From positions 62,001 to 126,000 of the forward strand of contig JADJWF010000004.1 of NCBI GenBank assembly GCA_016716505.1: DNA of 64,000 nt. Direction: 5' to 3'. Below are positions 53,844 through 62,568 of the stretch, one piece after another. The stretch is from Verrucomicrobiota bacterium (GTDB lineage: Bacteria; Verrucomicrobiota; Verrucomicrobiia; Limisphaerales; J093). The translations under genes and the position numbers were made by a program. Every line of letters starts with the position of its first letter. Position 1 is the stretch's first letter. The notes below the pieces were generated by a model, which ran no database searches, had not been told where the DNA came from, and saw only the letters and a program-made list of their open reading frames with translations.

Positions 53844-54836
53844 TCAAAACGCGGTGCCCTGAAAGACCCGAGCCATCTCGTTCAGGAAGAGCCGCCGCAA
53901 GGCGTCGTAACCTCGTTCGTTCGGATCCTCGAGGTTGGCGTGATACCAGTAGCGCGGGTCGTCCTTGCGATAGAATGTCCGCCAGAACTGCGTGCAGTGG
54001 ATTCCATGCCCCAGAAACGCCGCGTGGAGGTCCACCAGGTGGACCTGGGGAAAACGGGCCGCGCACTCGGCGAGAACCTGGTTGTAGGCGGCGTGGATCG
54101 TCAACCCATCCGGCCAGCGCGGCAGGCGCGCCCAGTGGATGTCGCCCAAGCCGTCGGTCGGATCGTAGATGTTGCCGAGGAAGATGTGGCAGCCGCCGGG
54201 GAAGGCGTTGGTGATGGTTGCCACCATACCGTTGAGGCGTGTCCGGAAGCTCTCGATCCACGGCCGCGCCTCGGCGAGCGTCGCCCCATACATCGCGCCT
54301 TCGGCCGGCGGCGTGCGGCCGTAGTTGTGGATGAGATCGTTGCCGCCGGTGGTGATGACCACCAGCCCGAGGACGTTGGTCGGCTGGCACGGGAGCTTGG
54401 GCAGTTGCGACCGCACATGATGCAAGGACGTGCTGCCATTCACCGCCAAGTTGGTGAACCGCAGCCGCGGGAAAACTGCCGACAGGCAGACGCCCTGCAT
54501 TTCCGGGAACTCCTCGGGCGGGTTCCGGACCAGCCGGTCGAAGTACGAGTAACCCGGCCGGGCGCCGAACCCCGCCGTGACGCTGTCGCCCAGTCCTACC
54601 AAGAAGACCTCGCTGTCGGTCCACCCCCGCGCGAAGTCCGCTCGGTCCACGGGTGGTCCGGCCGGTCCGGCGCCAACCGGCCAGCGCAGCCAATAGTGCC
54701 AGAACGCCAGGGCGGCGAGCGCCAGCAGAACCGTCAGCGTGACGGTGCGGGCCGCGAAGCGCAGCCAGCGGCGACGAGTTGGCGGCGAGGGGGTCACGTT
54801 TAGCCCGATTGGACAACCCAGCCGTTGTTTGCTCAC
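53844..54836 (-). CDS. Membrane-anchored SGNH/GDSL hydrolase
   Basis: 330 residues from a GTG at 54836. N-terminal membrane anchor (FAARTVTLTVLLALAALAFWHYWL), then an SGNH domain: block I VGLGDSVTAGFGARPGYSYFDRLV (nucleophile Ser), block II NLAVNGST, block III TTGGNDLIHN, and a late HANLEDPNERGYDALRRLF that holds the Asp...His-type region (here an atypical NLEDPNERG). Esterase or deacetylase activity at the cell envelope is likely; the substrate is unknown. Confidence 0.85.
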   Translation of the reverse strand: MSKQRLGCPIGLNVTPSPPTRRRWLRFAARTVTLTVLLALAALAFWHYWLRWPVGAGPAGPPVDRADFARGWTDSEVFLVGLGDSVTAGFGARPGYSYFDRLVRNPPEEFPEMQGVCLSAVFPRLRFTNLAVNGSTSLHHVRSQLPKLPCQPTNVLGLVVITTGGNDLIHNYGRTPPAEGAMYGATLAEARPWIESFRTRLNGMVATITNAFPGGCHIFLGNIYDPTDGLGDIHWARLPRWPDGLTIHAAYNQVLAECAARFPQVHLVDLHAAFLGHGIHCTQFWRTFYRKDDPRYWYHANLEDPNERGYDALRRLFLNEMARVFQGTAF

Positions 54837-54904
54837 GCGCGAAAACGCCCGGCGCAGTCACCCGCCGCTCTGATGCGGGTCGCAGGCGTCCCGGGTGAGT
54901 GCCG

Positions 54905-57004
54905 TCAGCGGCTCGCCGTTTTCAACCGCCACCCGTCCTCGCGGCCGGCACGCCAAGAGTCCGCATAGAGGCCAATCTGGGTGAACGGGATGTGGCTGAT
55001 GCCCAGCCTCGCCGCCTCCTCTTCGGACCAGACCAATCGGCCGTCGGGTCCCTCGCGCAGTTCGGTGCCCTGCGGGAGCTCCCGGTTGCTGACGCTCACG
55101 GTGCCGGCAGGCACGCGAAGGAACAGGGCTTCACAGCGCAACGCCACGTTGCCGCGAATCGTGTTCACGTTCGGCTCTTCGGCGAGGGCGGCCAGCGAGG
55201 GATAACGGCGGAGGTAGAGTTCGCGGTCAATCGCCGGCGCGTCCAGGGCCTTGGCGACAAAGTCGCGCCAGCGCTGTTCGCCCCAGGGGGTGAAACTCAC
55301 CGCTGCCGGGGTGTCCACGAAGAGGTTGCCCTCCACCAGGTTCTCCTTGCCGCCGTGAATCTGCACGCCGCCGAAGTGGGACCCGCGCGTGGCGCAGCGC
55401 TGGAAAATGTTTCCCTGCACGAGCACGCCGCAGATGGCGTCGTCGAGCCGAATGCCTGCCCTCATGCCGTGTTCCGCCGGGCGCGGGGCGTCCCATTCGC
55501 CGAGGTGATGCCAGTAGTTGTGGCGGTACACGTTGCCGCGGTAGGTGGGGTTGCCAAACATGTCCACCGCGCCCTGATCGTCCGATTCCAGCACCACGCG
55601 ATGCGCCTCGTTCAGTTCGATCAGATGCTCGTTGCCCTCGACGCGCAGGGCGCTGCTGGCGATGTGGTGAAACAGGTTGTGCCGGAGGCGTGCGCCGACC
55701 CCGTCCACCCAGACGCCCGGCGTGTAGGTGTGGTCAATTCGCGAGAGATGGTGAATATGGCAGTTCTCCACCCGGTGGTCGCCGGGGGCAAGGGTGCGCC
55801 GGTCTCCGCCGATCAAAACGACGCCGCCCCGGCCGAGCGTGTGAATGTCGCAGGATTGGAGGGCGTGTCGCCGTCCGCCGCGAATCTCCACCCCGTTCCC
55901 GGCCATTTTATAGATCGTGCAACCTTCAAACCGGATGTCCTCGCCGTCCCGGATCCGCACGCCATCCGCCGCGCCGCATTCCCAGAGCAGACCGCGAAAC
56001 CGGAGGTGGGACGCGCCCTGGACCTCGACGAGCGGGAAGGCTGCGGTCGAGAGCTCCACCCGCGCTCCGGCGAGGTCGGTCGGGGGGTAGAGGAGCACCC
56101 GGCCGCGCGCCCGGTCGAGATACCACTCCCCCGGAACGTCGAGCTCGCACAACAGATTCACGGCGTAGAACCGTTGATCCTCCCGGTAGCCGTACCGATG
56201 CCAAGGCTGGGCAAGGATGATTTCGCGTCGCTCCAGATCTATCCGTTCGATCTTCTCGTACGAGTCCGCCCAGTCCCAGAACCAGTAGCCGTAGAGCCAC
56301 GCATCAGCCTCACTCGCCCACCGGGTCAGCCGCTCGTTGTCGAAGCGAAACCGGCCCTCCCGTGCGCCTCGCTTGCGATCCCAAGCGTCCAGCGTCAGGG
56401 GCCCGGACACCGGGCCGGTCTTGACGAAACCGTCGTTGGGCCAGCGGGCGAGGATCATCGGTTCATCATTCACGAACAGTTCGAGCGCCGGGTGGGTGCG
56501 GAACCCGCGTCCGCTGCTAAAGCCGCCCAGCGAAAAGGGAATCACGTTGGTCACGCCGGCGGCCGCCAGATCGGCTTCCCACACTTTGCCTCGCGATTCC
56601 GTGGGTAACCGCGCCAGCACGGCGGCATCGGACACAGGCTTGAACGACTGGAGCCGCAGGCCGCCGCTGAATCGCGGCACCCCGTCCCCGGCCGCGCGGT
56701 ACACCACCGGAGCCGTGGCCGTTCCGGAATCATCGGCGCCCAGGGTGAACGCGCGAGCGACCCGGTACTCGCCAGCATGGATCATCACCTCGACGCCGCC
56801 TGCCGGCAGACTTCCCCGCTGCTTGAGCGAGCGGATTTGGTCCCGGGCGCGCTCCAAGGTCAGGAACGGTTGTTCCGCGGTGCCGTCGTTGGCGTCGGCG
56901 CCGGTGGGCGACACGTGCAGGGTGAGGGCCGGGTTCGCCTGGTCGGCCGCCATGGTGGTGAAGAGCAGGCGACTGCTGGCGAGTACGAGCGACAGAACTC
57001 TCAT
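54905..57004 (-). CDS. Secreted right-handed beta-helix protein
   Basis: 699 residues; signal peptide MRVLSLVLASSRLLFTTMAADQ at ATG 57004. The start of the mature part, LHVSPTGADANDGTAEQPFLTLERARDQIR, is the common entry to pectate-lyase-like parallel beta-helices. A series of coil repeats follows (VRIRDGEDIRFEGCTIYKMAGNG, VENCHIHHLSRIDHTYTPGV, VYRHNYWHHLGEW, VEGNLFVDTPAAVSF). Many are polysaccharide lyases or glycosidases; no active site can be set here. The frame extends upstream to 57286 without coding character. Confidence 0.88.
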   Translation of the reverse strand: MRVLSLVLASSRLLFTTMAADQANPALTLHVSPTGADANDGTAEQPFLTLERARDQIRSLKQRGSLPAGGVEVMIHAGEYRVARAFTLGADDSGTATAPVVYRAAGDGVPRFSGGLRLQSFKPVSDAAVLARLPTESRGKVWEADLAAAGVTNVIPFSLGGFSSGRGFRTHPALELFVNDEPMILARWPNDGFVKTGPVSGPLTLDAWDRKRGAREGRFRFDNERLTRWASEADAWLYGYWFWDWADSYEKIERIDLERREIILAQPWHRYGYREDQRFYAVNLLCELDVPGEWYLDRARGRVLLYPPTDLAGARVELSTAAFPLVEVQGASHLRFRGLLWECGAADGVRIRDGEDIRFEGCTIYKMAGNGVEIRGGRRHALQSCDIHTLGRGGVVLIGGDRRTLAPGDHRVENCHIHHLSRIDHTYTPGVWVDGVGARLRHNLFHHIASSALRVEGNEHLIELNEAHRVVLESDDQGAVDMFGNPTYRGNVYRHNYWHHLGEWDAPRPAEHGMRAGIRLDDAICGVLVQGNIFQRCATRGSHFGGVQIHGGKENLVEGNLFVDTPAAVSFTPWGEQRWRDFVAKALDAPAIDRELYLRRYPSLAALAEEPNVNTIRGNVALRCEALFLRVPAGTVSVSNRELPQGTELREGPDGRLVWSEEEAARLGISHIPFTQIGLYADSWRAGREDGWRLKTASR

Positions 57005-57083
57005 GGCGGGGCAAACGGATGCGGTTGGCGGGGAGCTTGGGGAAATGGAAATGGGAACCGGCGGCAAGCGCGCTGTTCGCCCA

Positions 57084-57854
57084 CTATTGTCTGCCGGCAC
57101 CCAGTCTGAGTTGGGCGAAGATCGGCCGCAGCGCGGCGGTCCACTTGGCGTAGCCGGCGGCGTTGGGGTGAAGCAGATCGGGGAACTCCTCCGGCTTCGC
57201 GTCGCCGTCGGCGTTCGCGAGCGGTGTCCACGTGTCGCAAAACGTGACGTTGGCGTGCGCGTGGGCGAGTTGAACCAGTCGCGCATTGAGGTCCTTGATT
57301 TGCGCGGCCGGGCGTTTCTTGGCGGCGCTGCTGGGCATCACCGCGCAGAGCACCACGGGCATCCGGGGTTGCGCCTGCCGGCACGCCGCCAGGAGGGCTT
57401 CGATGTTGGCAGCGATCACCGCCGGTTCGCCGCCTTCCTCCAAGTCATTCGTTCCAATCAGGAGCACCACCGCGGCGGGCCCCAGATCCAGGACGTCTTC
57501 CTTCAATCGGTACAGGACGCCGCGGGTGACGTCCCCGCTGATGCCGCGATTGGCCACCTTCAGGTCGGGGAAGTCTTGCGCGAGCGTGCCCCAACCCTGG
57601 GTGATGGAGTCGCCCAGAAACACCACCGCGCCCCGGTCCTTGTCGCGGTCGAGCCACCACTGAGTGCGACGCTCGATCCAGAGTTTCTGAAACCAGTCGT
57701 ACTGGCGAATGGGGCCCCGGCCCGGAAAGGCCGCCTCATCCGGGAAAGTGCCAATGCCTGCGGGCGGCGCGTCGGCGCTGCGGAGGGCGGCCGGGGAGAT
57801 CAGCCCGCCGCTCAGGACCAGCGAGCAAAGTGCGATGCGGACGACGGTCTTCAT
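57084..57854 (-). CDS. Secreted SGNH/GDSL hydrolase, PAF-acetylhydrolase-like
   Basis: 256 residues with a signal peptide (VVRIALCSLVLSGGLISPAALRSADA) from ATG 57854. SGNH blocks: VVFLGDSITQGWGTL (Ser), VANRGISGDVTRGVLYR (Gly), VLLIGTNDLEEGG (Asn), and the terminal LLHPNAAGYAKW with the catalytic Asp/His pair reading as PDLLHPNAAGY. The family removes acetyl or acyl groups, often from glycans. The beta-helix gene follows 79 bp downstream on the same strand, so the two may act together on one polysaccharide (inference). Confidence 0.9.
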   Translation of the reverse strand: MKTVVRIALCSLVLSGGLISPAALRSADAPPAGIGTFPDEAAFPGRGPIRQYDWFQKLWIERRTQWWLDRDKDRGAVVFLGDSITQGWGTLAQDFPDLKVANRGISGDVTRGVLYRLKEDVLDLGPAAVVLLIGTNDLEEGGEPAVIAANIEALLAACRQAQPRMPVVLCAVMPSSAAKKRPAAQIKDLNARLVQLAHAHANVTFCDTWTPLANADGDAKPEEFPDLLHPNAAGYAKWTAALRPIFAQLRLGAGRQ

Positions 57855-57998
57855 GCGGCTGACGCTGTTGACGCAGCCCCGTGGCGTCAAGGCAGACGTC
57901 GCGCGACCGACTCCGCGACGGGCTGCCGCTTGCCATCGCAGGAATTCAGATCATTTTGCGACGCGTGGCGGGAGCAAGACTCCGACCACCACAAGTCT

Positions 57999-58610
57999 AT
58001 GAAGAACCGGCAATCACGGGCATGGCTGGCTGCGTCCGTCGCGGTGGGGCTCGCCATTTCCGGCTGCGGCCCCCGGTCCGGCATCGGGGCCACCCAGCCC
58101 GCGGATGCGGCCGTTCCCGGCGCGTTGCGTCCCTCGTCGTCGGAATCGCCGAGGGCCGATGCCGTTACCACTGACGTCATGAGCAAGAAGGTTGCGAAGA
58201 GCGATGCGGAATGGAGGGCTCAACTCACGCCGGAACAGTACCGGGTGCTCAGGCAGAAGGGGACCGAACGAGCTTTCACCGGCAAGTACTGGAACACCAA
58301 GGACGCCGGCGAGTACCGCTGCGCGGGTTGTGGTGAGGTGCTGTTCGTGTCCGACACGAAATTCGATTCCGGCTGCGGCTGGCCCAGCTTCTACCAACCG
58401 GCGTCCACGAACCTGATTGACGAGCATCTGGACACGAGCTTCGGGATGATTCGGACGGAAGTGACGTGTGCCAGGTGCGGCGGGCACCTGGGACACGTCT
58501 TCGAAGATGGACCGCAGCCCACCGGCTTGCGCTACTGCATCAACTCCGCGGCGTTGACCTTTGTCCCGAAGCCGACCGGTTCGTCCGCCGGGGGCGACGA
58601 CAAGCCGTGA
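57999..58610 (+). CDS. msrB: Peptide-methionine (R)-S-oxide reductase, lipoprotein form
   Basis: 203 residues from the ATG at 57999. Lipobox LAISGC gives a predicted lipoprotein; after a linker comes the MsrB domain from about residue 65: WRAQLTPEQYRVLRQKGTE, zinc cysteines CAGC and CARC, SGCGWPSF, and the catalytic-Cys motif RYCINSAAL. It reduces Met-R-sulfoxide, here probably outside the cytoplasmic membrane. A very long frame upstream (from 56337) is antisense to the beta-helix gene and was ignored. Confidence 0.93.
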   Translation: MKNRQSRAWLAASVAVGLAISGCGPRSGIGATQPADAAVPGALRPSSSESPRADAVTTDVMSKKVAKSDAEWRAQLTPEQYRVLRQKGTERAFTGKYWNTKDAGEYRCAGCGEVLFVSDTKFDSGCGWPSFYQPASTNLIDEHLDTSFGMIRTEVTCARCGGHLGHVFEDGPQPTGLRYCINSAALTFVPKPTGSSAGGDDKP

Positions 58611-58696
58611 GCGGCCGTCGCCGGGTGCCCGCACGCTCGGTCAATCTCTGACGGCCCCGGGCCGAACCTTGGGGGGTGCGGGAAGGTGAGCGGGGG

Positions 58697-59668
58697 TCAG
58701 TCTGGGTAACCAGACGGATGCGCCTGGTGCCACGCCCACGCGCTCGCCACGATATCCTCGATGCGGGGAATGCGTGGCTCCCAGCCCAATTCACGGCGGG
58801 CCTTGCTGGCATCCGCCACCAACCGCGGTGGGTCCCCGGGGCGGCGCGGTTTCTCGATTGCCCGGATCGGCCGCCCGCTCACGCGCTCGCAGGCCGCGAT
58901 GACTTCGCGGACGGAATAGCCGGAACCGTTGCCGAGGTTGTAAAACCCGCTGCGGCCCGGTTCGAGCGCGCGGATGTGAGCATCGGCCAGGTCGGCCACG
59001 TGGATGTAGTCGCGAACGCAGGTGCCGTCGTGGGTGGGATAGTCCGTGCCGTAAATCTCGCAGTGCGTCGCCTGCCCCAGGGCGACCTTGAGCACGTTGG
59101 GGATCAGGTGGGTCTCCACGCGATGATGTTCCCCGAATCGGGTCGAGGCGCCGGCCGCGTTAAAGTACCGGAAGGCCACGAACTCGAGACCGTGGATCTG
59201 TCGGTACCAGGACAGCATCCGCTCGAACATCAGTTTGGACTCGCCGTACGGGTTAATGGGCCGCTGCGGCAAATCCTCCGTCATGGGCACGCGCTCAGGC
59301 TGGCCGTACGTGGCGCAGGTCGAGCTGAAGACAAACTTGCGCACGCCGGCGATGACGGCCGCGTCCAGCAAATTTAACCCGGCAGCCACGTTGTTGCGGA
59401 AGTACTTGCCGGGGTCGGTCATGGACTCTCCCACCAGCGCGTTGGCCGCGAAATGCAGGATCGCCTCCGCACCGCTGGCCCTGACTGTCTTGAGAACTGT
59501 TTCCCGATCACTCAGGCACACGCCAACGAAACGTGCGCGGGGATCCACCGCGGACCGGTGTCCTTCCGTCAGGTTGTCGAGGACGGTGACAACATGGCCG
59601 GCGTCGCAAAGTTGTTCGACGCACACCGAACCGATGTAACCGGCGCCGCCGGCAACGAGCACATTCAT
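58697..59668 (-). CDS. galE: UDP-glucose 4-epimerase
   Basis: 323 residues from the ATG at 59668. NVLVAGGAGYIGSVCVEQL (GxxGxxG), LHFAANALVGES, FSSTCATYGQPERVPMTED, catalytic Tyr/Lys in NPYGESKLMFE, AAGAS and HDGTCVRDYIHVADLADAH. Interconverts UDP-glucose and UDP-galactose for envelope glycans or galactose use. Confidence 0.95.
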   Translation of the reverse strand: MNVLVAGGAGYIGSVCVEQLCDAGHVVTVLDNLTEGHRSAVDPRARFVGVCLSDRETVLKTVRASGAEAILHFAANALVGESMTDPGKYFRNNVAAGLNLLDAAVIAGVRKFVFSSTCATYGQPERVPMTEDLPQRPINPYGESKLMFERMLSWYRQIHGLEFVAFRYFNAAGASTRFGEHHRVETHLIPNVLKVALGQATHCEIYGTDYPTHDGTCVRDYIHVADLADAHIRALEPGRSGFYNLGNGSGYSVREVIAACERVSGRPIRAIEKPRRPGDPPRLVADASKARRELGWEPRIPRIEDIVASAWAWHQAHPSGYPD

Positions 59669-59754
59669 GCACGAAGTGTGAGCGGACCCGCGAGGCGATG
59701 CCACTCGGAAAGGGGGGGCCACCGTCTTTCAAACCGGCCCCTGAAAAGACGAAG

Positions 59755-59789
59755 CCCGCCGGTGGGCAGTTGGCCCGTGATCCGGCGGG
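59755..59789 (-). terminator. Rho-independent terminator after sod gene
   Basis: CCCGCCGG (59755-59762) pairs with CCGGCGGG (59782-59789). On the minus strand, downstream of the dismutase gene, the stem is followed by CTTCGTCTTTT. Loop of 19 bases. Confidence 0.7.
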
Positions 59790-59811
59790 ACTTCAAAGAG
59801 TTCGGTGATCT

Positions 59812-60441
59812 TTACCGACGCGCGGCTTCGAAGTGGCGATTCACCTCGGCCCAGTTCACCACGTTCCAGAACGCCTTGAGGTAGTCGGCGCGTTTGTTCT
59901 GGTACTTGAGGTAGTACGCGTGTTCCCACACATCCACGCCCAGCAAGGGCGTGCCTTCGCAGCCCGCAATCGCCTTCCCCATGAGCGGGTTGTCCTGGTT
60001 CGCCGTCGAGACGATCTCGAGCTTGCCGGCGTTCCACACCAACCACGCCCAGCCGCTGCCGAACCGGCCCAGACCGGCCGCCTCGAACTTGGCCTTGAAC
60101 TCCTCGTAGTTCCCGAAAGCGGATTCGATCGCGGCGGCGATCGGGCCGGAGGGCGCGCCCCCAGCATTCGGTGCCATGATCTTCCAGAAAAAGCTGTGGT
60201 TCCAGTGGCCGCCGCCGTTGTTCCGCACGGCGCCGCGCACGGCGTCTGGAACCACGCTCAAGTCCCGAATGATCTGCTCGAGGGACTTCGCTTCCAGTGC
60301 GGGGTTGCCGGCGATGGCTTTGTTGAGGTTGTCCACGTACGCCTTGTGATGCCGGCCGTGGTGAATCTCCATCGTCAGCGCGTCAATGTGGGGCTCCAAG
60401 GCCTCTTTGGGGTAGGGCAATGCAGGTAGTTCGTGTGGCAT
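59812..60441 (-). CDS. Fe/Mn superoxide dismutase
   Basis: 209 residues. Converts superoxide to peroxide and oxygen. Metal ligands: His in MEIHHGRHHKAYVDNLN, His in NGGGHWNHSFFW, and Asp/His in LLGVDVWEHAYYLKYQNKRADY. GRFGSGWAWLVW precedes them. Whether Fe or Mn is used cannot be told by eye. Own promoter-like sequence and terminator suggest a single-gene unit. Confidence 0.96.
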   Translation of the reverse strand: MPHELPALPYPKEALEPHIDALTMEIHHGRHHKAYVDNLNKAIAGNPALEAKSLEQIIRDLSVVPDAVRGAVRNNGGGHWNHSFFWKIMAPNAGGAPSGPIAAAIESAFGNYEEFKAKFEAAGLGRFGSGWAWLVWNAGKLEIVSTANQDNPLMGKAIAGCEGTPLLGVDVWEHAYYLKYQNKRADYLKAFWNVVNWAEVNRHFEAARR

Positions 60442-60499
60442 AGTCCGTTCGTTTCGTTATCTCGTTCTTGGTTGGTTTGTACCTCTTAAGCGCTGGGGA

Positions 60500-60527
60500 A
60501 ATTAGCCGGGAGTTTTCGGTCCGCAAG
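60500..60527 (-). promoter_or_regulatory. Possible sigma70-type promoter for sod
   Basis: On the minus strand TTGCGG (60527-60522), 16-bp spacer, TAATTT (60505-60500), about 60 bp upstream of the start codon. Good first hexamer, fair second; found by eye only. Confidence 0.35.
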
Positions 60528-60539
60528 CGACCGGGCAGT

Positions 60540-60615
60540 TGGTACCCCCGCCCTGAATTGAACAGGGATCAACGGTTTAGGAAACCGCCGCTCTATCCAT
60601 TTGAGCTACGGGGGC
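60540..60615 (-). tRNA. tRNA-Arg (anticodon CCT)
   Basis: Minus-strand cloverleaf: acceptor GCCCCCG pairing with CGGGGGT, D arm around AGCTCAAATGGATAGAGC, anticodon stem-loop GCGGT-TTCCTAA-ACCGT with anticodon CCT reading AGG, T arm with TTCAATTC, discriminator A and an encoded CCA (60542-60540). The first acceptor pair is G-T. Confidence 0.95.
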
Positions 60616-60917
60616 GCCCGTGGGCGGGCCGAAACACCAGCCGGTGATCGGCACCAGTCGGCCCGGAACCGCCGCCAGGCGGACATCCGCAGACACCCAT
60701 CCGGCCCGGTCACTATGCGTTCGGGGAGGGAGCCGGCAAGCGGTTTCGCCGCGGGACCATCAGGTGAGACTCGCGCCAAGGATGATTGTTACCGGGGCGG
60801 GGTTGACCGGTTCGGGTGAAACGGCCGCCGTGCTGGGCATCGCTGTGCCCACCGCCAAACAATGGTCGGCCTGCGCCCGGGCCTGGCTGTCGGTTGAGAT
60901 CGGCGCCAACCTGCGGC
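60616..60917. other. Region between tRNA-Arg and kinase remnant, no gene seen
   Basis: About 300 bp. The kinase frame is open through part of it, but the sequence upstream of 60918 has no family resemblance. No tRNA-linked integrase or attachment site was seen. Confidence 0.4.
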
Positions 60918-62228
60918 ATGGATCGGTCGGCTCGGGAGTGGGTATCGGCCCGCGCCAGCTTTCTGGAGCCGGCCTGTGGCGGAGACATCGCCCTGAGCCG
61001 GCGCCTCGACGCCCTGCTCGCGGCGCACGAGCCGCCCGAAACACTGCTGGCCACGCAGGCCGACGCCACGCCGCCCGCGCCTGACCCGGACGAATCACCC
61101 GAACCCGCCGTCAGCCAGACGCTCGGGCGTTACAAGCTGCTCGAGAAGATCGGCGAGGGCGGCTGCGGCGTGGTCTATCTTGCCGAGCAGACCGAGCCGG
61201 TGTGGCGCCGCGTCGCCCTCAAGGTCATCAAGCTGGGCATGGACACCCACCAGGTCGTCGCGCGCTTCGAGGCCGAGCGCCAGGCGCTGGCCATGATGGA
61301 CCATCCCAGCCTCGCCAAGGTGCTCGACGCGGGCATCGTCGGAGAGGACGCCCCGCGGAGCGCCGACTCGCCAGCCGGCGCACCCCGTAACGCCGACTTT
61401 CCAGTCGGCAAGTCTGCCGCGAAGGGAGAACCGCCCCGCGCTGGTTGGAAAACCGGCGTTACGGGCCGCCCCTACTTCGTGATGGAACGGGTCCGCGGCA
61501 TCAAGATCACCGACTACTGCGACCAGGAGAAACTCGGGACCCGGGACCGACTCGAGTTGTTCATCAAGGTCTGCCACGCCATCCAGCACGCGCATCAAAA
61601 GGGCATCATCCACCGCGACATCAAGCCGTCGAACATCCTCGTCACGCCGCATGACGGCGTGCCGGTGCCGAAGGTGATTGATTTTGGCATCGCCAAGGCG
61701 ACGGAAGGCCGGCTGACCGACGCCACGGTTTACACCCAGCTTCACCAGTTCATCGGCACGCTGGCCTACATGAGTCCGGAGCAGGCGGCGATGAGCGGAC
61801 TGGACATGAATACGCGCCGCGACATCTACAGCCTGGGGCTCCTGCCGGTGAGCCATCAGGTCGCCTTCACCGAACTCGACGAAGAAGCCCAACGCAACCG
61901 GGTGGAAGGCGAGCGCACCTTGCATTTCCTTGATCCGGCCACGCGTGACATCGTGGGCTCCCTGCCGCTGCTCGCGCCGGGCGAGCGCTCCTCCACCTCC
62001 ATTGCCCACCGGCGGTTCAGTCCGGACGGCACGCGGCTGGCCGCGGCCAATCACGATGGGCGGCGGGTGGACCTTGACGACGTGGCCAGCGGCCGCCGCC
62101 TCTACGCGCTGCCGGACGAAATTGGTGTGATCTGGTGGCTGGCGCGGCACACACCGGCTGGCAACCAAGCCCATCAAGAACCATGGACCGCACCCGTTGC
62201 GAAGCCAGTTCGGGGCTGGGCCCCGTAA
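60918..62228 (+). pseudogene. Ser/Thr protein kinase - WD40 fusion, internally deleted
   Basis: 436 residues if translated from the ATG at 60918. The N-terminal helical leader (FLEPACGGDIALSRRLDALLAAHE) and the kinase N-lobe and core are good: GEGGCGVVYLAE (residues 79-90), Lys102, HRDIKPSN (232-239), DFG (255-257), MSPEQA and DIYSLG (302-307). After DIYSLG the rest of the C-lobe is missing. The sequence jumps to a WD40-like piece (RFSPDGTRLAAANHDGRRVDLDDVASGRRL) and then ends in a tail without family character. Between residues about 141 and 181 an extra in-frame piece is encoded by a palindromic repeat. I read it as the remnant of a larger kinase-WD40 gene of the kind common in this phylum. 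Confidence 0.75.
61384..61465. repeat. Palindromic element inserted in frame in the kinase gene
   Basis: Left arm CCCGTAACGCCGACTTTCCA (61384-61403) and right arm TGGAAAACCGGCGTTACGGG (61446-61465) are inverted copies matching at 18 of 20 positions. A related piece GCCGACTCGCCAGCCGGC precedes the left arm (61362-61379). The encoded residues (about 144-181) interrupt a normally continuous kinase region, DAG...GRPYFVME. It looks like a small dispersed REP/MITE-like element. Confidence 0.7.
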
Positions 62229-62568
62229 GGCGACCCGGGCTGCGGTGCTCACAATGTCTGTGAGCGAGCCTTAACCCGCTCACGGCCCGCTTCGTGAACT
62301 GTTCCAACTGCTGCTGGGACGGCGCGCGCTGGTGGATCGCCGGCATGGTCGGGCAGCGGGAAGGCCACGGGAACCCGATCCCGCCAGAGTGGATCAGGAG
62401 CCGGGAGAAAAGCGATGGGTGAAAATGGCCGGCGGCCCGCCACCCACAGTCCGTCGCGAGCTTGGTCGCTTCGAGTCTTGCGAGGGTCCGGGGGGATCCG
62501 CCGCTCGGCCTCGCGAATCCGGCTCCCTCAGGTTTGCGCGCGCGTGCCTTTGGTGCATTCTCGTGCTC
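62229..62568. other. Region between kinase remnant and C45 gene, no gene seen
   Basis: About 340 bp. An open frame exists on each strand but neither has family resemblance or a good start. It may hold further decayed parts of the kinase-WD40 gene or dispersed repeat sequence; no terminator was found. Confidence 0.4.

Noticed and set aside
56337..57998. Very long open frame leading into msrB
   Set aside because: It is antisense to the beta-helix and SGNH genes; MsrB has a natural start with lipobox at 57999.
60540..62568. Genomic island inserted at tRNA-Arg
   Set aside because: No integrase, no repeated tRNA 3' end, only a decayed kinase gene of a type common in this phylum.
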